Source of the DNA: Flavobacteriales bacterium | GTDB lineage: Bacteria > Bacteroidota > Bacteroidia > Flavobacteriales_F > PHOS-HE28 | DNA: 64,000 nt | Assembly: GCA_019638115.1 (NCBI GenBank) | Contig: JAHBUK010000001.1 | Span: 576,238-640,237 of the forward strand | Direction of reading: 5' to 3' | Shown: positions 60,915 to 64,000 of the stretch, one piece after another | How positions within the stretch are numbered: position 1 is the stretch's first letter | Layout: every line of letters starts with the position of its first letter | Program-made: the position numbers and the translations under genes | The notes under the pieces: model-generated | Told to the model about the DNA's origin: nothing | The model's database searches: none | The model's input: the letters and a program-made list of their open reading frames with translations, nothing else

Positions 60915-61004
60915 TTACTTCGGCTCCCACAACTCCACTTTGTTCCTTTCCGGATCATACACCCACGCGAAGCGGCCGTAGCCCTCGTGCATGCCAATGG
61001 TCAT
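60915..61004 (-). pseudogene. C-terminal fragment of a VOC (glyoxalase-like) protein
   Basis: The 29-residue frame reads MTIGMHEGYGRFAWVYDPER and ends NKVELWEPK, matching the C-terminus of the VOC protein at 62274-62630 (YGRFAWVYDPEGNKVELWEP). Nucleotides 60915-60986 match 62274-62345 at all but four positions. The fragment's ATG overlaps the stop of the downstream-facing toxin gene by 3 nt. It is a partial duplication. Confidence 0.85.
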
Positions 61005-61330
61005 CGCGTCACCTGCTTCAGCAGTTCTTTCAGGCGCTTGTCCGTCAACGTGGCCTGCTCGCTCTTGTCGTAGATCGACAGCAGGTACACCTCCTCGCGT
61101 ACGGCCACCACGCAGGTGATCACTCGCGCACCACCTGACTTGCCCTTCCCTTTCGATCGGATCGCAATGCGGATCTTGTAGCAGTCATTTCCGATCGGCT
61201 GGCCTTGGTAAGGGTCCTTCTTCAGGGCATCGCGCAAGTCGCCGAGTTCAACCACTAACGAACGGTATCGTTTCAGCAACGGTCGGGCTTCGCGCTCGAA
61301 ATTGCCATGCAGGACGATCCTAAAGCTCAT
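61001..61330 (-). CDS. RelE-family toxin (intact copy)
   Basis: The 109-aa protein follows the RelE pattern: FRIVLHGNFEREARPLLKRY, SLVVELGDLRDALKKDPYQG, CYKIRIAIRSKGKGKSGGAR, TCVVAVREEVYLLSIYDKSE and LTDKRLKELLKQV. The Lys/Arg-rich loop fits an mRNA-cleaving toxin; activity is inferred. It overlaps its antitoxin by 11 nt. An eroded copy of the same toxin is at 51467-51553. Confidence 0.85.
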   Translation of the reverse strand: MSFRIVLHGNFEREARPLLKRYRSLVVELGDLRDALKKDPYQGQPIGNDCYKIRIAIRSKGKGKSGGARVITCVVAVREEVYLLSIYDKSEQATLTDKRLKELLKQVTR

Positions 61331-61610
61331 TCAGGAACTCGTCGAGTGTCTTCAGCTTCTTCTTGCCGGCGATGTGGTCGTTCATGTCCTTGAACGCCTG
61401 CGTCAAGCCTTTCACGAACTTCTTTTCCTGTGGGTTCATGGGCTTGCTCAACTTGCCGCGACGGGTGCTGGCCGTCTTTGCTGCGCTGCGCTTGGGTGCG
61501 CCCAACTCCTTCGGTGCTTTGCGCACCTCCACCCCCTCGATCTCGTTGAGGATGTCGGTCACCAGTTTCTCCTTGCTGGGGTCGGTGATGTTGACGAGCA
61601 GCAGCTTCAT
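61320..61610 (-). CDS. Antitoxin of the intact RelE-like module
   Basis: The 96-aa protein begins LLLVNITDPSKEKLVTDILN, has a basic Ala/Lys/Arg-rich middle (APKRSAAKTASTRRGKLSK), and ends with KKFVKGLTQAFKDMNDHIAG and KKLKTLDEFLNEL. It aligns along its length with the antitoxin at 51543-51806. ATG at 61610 was preferred; the open frame upstream is not protein-like. It overlaps the toxin by 11 nt. Confidence 0.8.
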   Translation of the reverse strand: MKLLLVNITDPSKEKLVTDILNEIEGVEVRKAPKELGAPKRSAAKTASTRRGKLSKPMNPQEKKFVKGLTQAFKDMNDHIAGKKKLKTLDEFLNEL

Positions 61611-61711
61611 GGTCGTGTAAAGGTATGGTGATGAGCTACCGTTCAACTTATACAGCGATTGCCTGTCCAAGCAGAAGTGTCCCATCGTTCGGTTGGTTCT
61701 CTTGGGATCGT

Positions 61712-62233
61712 TCAGGTAGGTCGCCGGTTCCCGGGAGGGACATTCTTGTCGGTGAACCGACCTGGGCGAGTCGTCGAGATAGGCGTCCACCCGACTGAAT
61801 TCTGAAAGCTCTCGTAACTGACAGGTGGGACGTGCTCGTACTCCTCGCCGGTCTTGCGGGTATAAGCGGCAGCAGGCAAGGACAGCAACGCTTCGAATTC
61901 AACGTTAGGAGGAAACTTTGTCGGGTCCGCCAGCACCTCTGCGTAGAGATCCGGCCCATTGGCTACAACAACACATCGCGCATAGAGGAAATCGTCAGCT
62001 GATATGTAATCATCACCGTTATCTGGGTCGAGCTCACCCGCGTAACAAGCCCGACAGTGTTCTCGCGTATCAAGCGCGTGTAGCTTTTCGGATAGGATGT
62101 CATCGAATGCGAATATGGATTCCTCGTCCATTGCGGCCAATGCCTGACATGCCGGTTCCATGACCGCATCATCATCTCCGACCTCGTCCCAATCAAATAA
62201 CTTGACGACATCCCAGAAGGTGCTCTCGTTCAT
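61712..62233 (-). CDS. DUF4240 domain protein
   Basis: The 173-aa protein starts MNESTFWDVVKLFDW, the DUF4240 signature, and includes DDILSEKLHALDTREHCRAC, DDYISADDFLYARCVVVANG and PDLYAEVLADPTKFPPNVEF. DUF4240 proteins are frequent near toxin-immunity loci; the role is unknown. It lies inside the segment bounded by the duplicated VOC gene ends. Confidence 0.82.
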   Translation of the reverse strand: MNESTFWDVVKLFDWDEVGDDDAVMEPACQALAAMDEESIFAFDDILSEKLHALDTREHCRACYAGELDPDNGDDYISADDFLYARCVVVANGPDLYAEVLADPTKFPPNVEFEALLSLPAAAYTRKTGEEYEHVPPVSYESFQNSVGWTPISTTRPGRFTDKNVPPGNRRPT

Positions 62234-62273
62234 GTGTTATGGATAAGGAGGTTCACCTGTGCGTACATGACCA

Positions 62274-62630
62274 TTACTTCGGCTCCCACAACTCCACCTT
62301 GTTTCCCTCCGGATCATACACCCACGCGAAGCGGCCATAGCCCTCATCCTGGCGCTTGGGTTCGATACGCACGCCGTCGGCTTCGAGCTTCTTCAGCAGG
62401 CCGTCGAGGTCCTGCACGCGCAGGTTCAGCATGAAGTGCTGTTTGTCGCTGGCGAAGTAGTCGGTGTCGCGCTTGAAGGGTGAGAAGACCGTGGGGCCGG
62501 CATCCTGTTGCCAGATGAAGCCGGCCTCATCGTTGTTGATGCCGAAGTGTTCGTAGTACCACTTGGCCAGGGCCTTATGATCATCCGCGCGGAAGAAGAG
62601 CCCGCCGATGCCGGTGACGTGTCGGGACAT
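62274..62630 (-). CDS. VOC family protein (glyoxalase/bleomycin resistance-like)
   Basis: The 118-aa protein has one VOC module: HVTGIGGLFFRADDHKALAK, WYYEHFGI, LNLRVQDLDGLLKKLEADGV, and EGYGRFAWVYDPEGNKVELW. The metal-site residues His and Glu are in the expected strands. Many such proteins isomerise or bind small molecules; the substrate is unknown. It is divergent from a second VOC gene, with 49 bp between. Its last 72 bp are repeated at 60915-60986. Confidence 0.88.
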   Translation of the reverse strand: MSRHVTGIGGLFFRADDHKALAKWYYEHFGINNDEAGFIWQQDAGPTVFSPFKRDTDYFASDKQHFMLNLRVQDLDGLLKKLEADGVRIEPKRQDEGYGRFAWVYDPEGNKVELWEPK

Positions 62631-62655
62631 GTGATGGAGGTTCGCACTGCCAAGT

Positions 62656-62667
62656 TACACGCGTGTA
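62656..62667. promoter_or_regulatory. Palindrome between divergent VOC genes
   Basis: TACACGCGTGTA is a perfect 12-bp palindrome. It is flanked by two outward-facing -7-like boxes, TAACTTGG on the minus strand (62658-62651) and TAGCTTTG on the plus strand (62666-62673), so it could be an operator acting on both genes. Part of the palindrome overlaps the boxes. Confidence 0.45.
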
Positions 62668-62679
62668 GCTTTGGGCACC

Positions 62680-63105
62680 ATGCAACCCCGTATCACCCTC
62701 GTCACACTCGGTGTTTCCGACCTTGTTCGTTCCAAAGCCTTTTACAATGAGGTCCTGGGCTGGAGCCCCTTCCTCGACAATGGCGGGACCGTGATGTACC
62801 AGTTGAACGGGATGATCCTGTCGCTCTTCCCGCAGCCCGAGCTGATGAAGGATGCGGCCGTACCGAATGAGCCCAAGGGTCCCCGCTTCTCCTTGGCGCA
62901 ATGCCTTGGTTCAACCCAGGAAGTGGATGCGCTCTTTGCGCAGTTGAAGGAGGGCGGCGTGCACATCACCAAGATGCCGGAACTGGTGTTCTGGGGCGGC
63001 TACAGCGGCTACTTCGCCGATCCGGACGGGCACCTGTGGGAGGTGGCGCACAACCCGTTCCTGGAGATGGATGAGGCTGGCAATGTGTTGGGCATGCACA
63101 CGTAA
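62680..63105 (+). CDS. VOC family protein, second
   Basis: The 141-aa protein reads RITLVTLGVSDLVRSKAFYN, EVLGWSPFLDNGGTVMYQLN, FSLAQCLGSTQEVDALFAQL, and GGYSGYFADPDGHLWEVAHN, the standard VOC arrangement with a C-terminal Glu metal ligand. A TAGCTTTG box ends 6 nt before the ATG, so transcription may begin at or inside the start codon. The longer frame begins with a TTG at 62671 and was rejected. Confidence 0.9.
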   Translation: MQPRITLVTLGVSDLVRSKAFYNEVLGWSPFLDNGGTVMYQLNGMILSLFPQPELMKDAAVPNEPKGPRFSLAQCLGSTQEVDALFAQLKEGGVHITKMPELVFWGGYSGYFADPDGHLWEVAHNPFLEMDEAGNVLGMHT

Positions 63106-63163
63106 GCCCGCACTGCTCATGGCATTGATCGAACGTTCTTTGCACTTGCGTTTACCGCCGCAC

Positions 63164-64000
63164 ATGATCATGATGCGTTCCCTTGCCAGCACCCTCTTTT
63201 TCGCCTTCGCTCTTGCGGCTTTTGCCCAAGGCACATGGACCCAGGTAACCTCGCATCCCAGCCAATGGTATGCGCAAGCCTCGTTCAGCGTGGGTGGCAA
63301 AGGCTACGTATGCACCGGCTACAACGCCAGCCAGAACACCGCCCGCTTGTGGGAGTACGAACCCGCAACGGATGCATGGACGGAGAAAGCCCCGCTACCC
63401 GGTGGTGCACGCCAGTACGCCAGTGCCTTCGCCATTGGCGATACCGGCTACGTGATGTGCGGTTGGAACAACTCCACCTCCACGGACTACAACGACCTCT
63501 GGGCCTATCACCCCGCCACCGACACGTGGGTTCAGAAGGCTTCGCTGCCGGGTCCGCCACGTTCTGCCGGTGTGGCCTTCAGCATCGATGGCATCGGCTT
63601 CTACGGAACGGGGGCTGCCAACGCAACGTGGTACAACGACCTCTATGCCTTCGACCCAACGACCAATACATGGGAGCAGAAGGCGAATTTCCCCGGCAAC
63701 GGAAGACGCTGGGCCGTGGGCTTTGCAGCGGAAGGCAAAGGCTACATCGGCACCGGTGAAAGCAGCGGCGTGCGCTACCGCGACTTCTACGCCTACGATC
63801 CGGCTGCCAACACGTGGGAGCAACGGGCCATGCTGGGCAACACCAACCGTCGCCAAGCTTATGCGTTCACGATCAACGACCAAGGCTACGTAGGTGGTGG
63901 CGTCGATTTCGTGGAGAATTGGAACGACTTCCACCGCTACGATGTGGCTGCCAACGCGTGGGTCCCCGTGAGCAGTTTTCCCTTGGCGGCGTGCAAGAAC
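63164..64000 (+). CDS. Secreted Kelch-repeat protein (truncated by right edge)
   Basis: The frame is open to the window end (279 codons) and so is partial. After a signal peptide (LASTLFFAFALAAFAQ) there are repeated Kelch blades, each about 50 residues, with the GY-C/GTG, YDPxTxxWxxK pattern: LWEYEPATDAWTEKAPLPGG, LWAYHPATDTWVQKASLPGP, LYAFDPTTNTWEQKANFPGN, FYAYDPAANTWEQRAMLGNT. It forms a beta-propeller and is likely exported; a C-terminal sorting tail would lie beyond the edge. Start could be 63164, 63170 or 63173. Confidence 0.87.
   Translation, partial: MIMMRSLASTLFFAFALAAFAQGTWTQVTSHPSQWYAQASFSVGGKGYVCTGYNASQNTARLWEYEPATDAWTEKAPLPGGARQYASAFAIGDTGYVMCGWNNSTSTDYNDLWAYHPATDTWVQKASLPGPPRSAGVAFSIDGIGFYGTGAANATWYNDLYAFDPTTNTWEQKANFPGNGRRWAVGFAAEGKGYIGTGESSGVRYRDFYAYDPAANTWEQRAMLGNTNRRQAYAFTINDQGYVGGGVDFVENWNDFHRYDVAANAWVPVSSFPLAACKN

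Overview
The window looks like a chromosomal segment of a high-GC member of the Bacteroidota, most likely Flavobacteriales. The evidence is SprA (the type IX secretion outer-membrane translocon), several proteins with T9SS-type C-terminal sorting tails, a caa3-type cytochrome oxidase cluster with two subunit III genes, RemB/Wzi-like barrels, the sprA-gcvH-vanZ-tonB gene order, and Bacteroidota-style promoters (TTG, 19 bp, TAnnTT[T/C]G). Placement below the order is inference.

Layout. 1-3.5 kb: a TetR regulator cut by the left edge, a TolC-type outer membrane protein and an OmpA-family protein. 3.5-8.6 kb: a two-piece cobalamin-dependent methionine synthase (metH) controlled by a complete SAM-I riboswitch with promoter and intrinsic terminator; a CdiI-like immunity gene and several repeat elements sit between the two halves. 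8.6-9.1 kb: a VapBC-like pair whose toxin has an in-frame stop. 9.2-15.8 kb: a frameshifted S9 peptidase and the oxidase cluster (ctaB, two subunits III, subunit IV, SCO, DUF420). 15.9-23.3 kb: envelope polysaccharide genes, with two RemB/Wzi-like barrels around a WecA/TagO-like initiating transferase, then GDP-fucose synthesis (gmd, fcl) and cysQ. 23.6-33 kb: T9SS cargo, queG, a TlpA/DUF6029/Omp28 operon and a SIRT5-type sirtuin. 33.1-43.5 kb: ruvA, sprA, gcvH, vanZ and two tandem tonB genes. 43.5-47 kb: sulfate activation (cysN, an unknown gene, cysD, cysC). 47-51 kb: a DUF433 antitoxin, deoC, a 1.1-kb gap and a delta-60-repeat secreted protein.

51-63 kb is an accessory region of short genes: one complete and one eroded copy of the same toxin-antitoxin family, a second complete RelE/ParE-type pair, orphan antitoxins, an aldehyde dehydrogenase next to a fragment of a paralogue, a compact two-gene restriction-modification candidate of AT-richer composition, a KilA-N protein and DUF2200, DUF4259, DUF4240 and VOC proteins. 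The right edge cuts a secreted Kelch-repeat protein.

Two themes stand out. Small palindromic repeats are numerous and sit in intergenic gaps, in a riboswitch stem and twice in frame inside metH. The 51-62 kb region shows recent turnover: toxin deletion, duplicated gene ends flanking a toxin-antitoxin module, and an orphan HicB-like gene without an ATG. No tRNA, rRNA, CRISPR array or complete insertion sequence was recognised.
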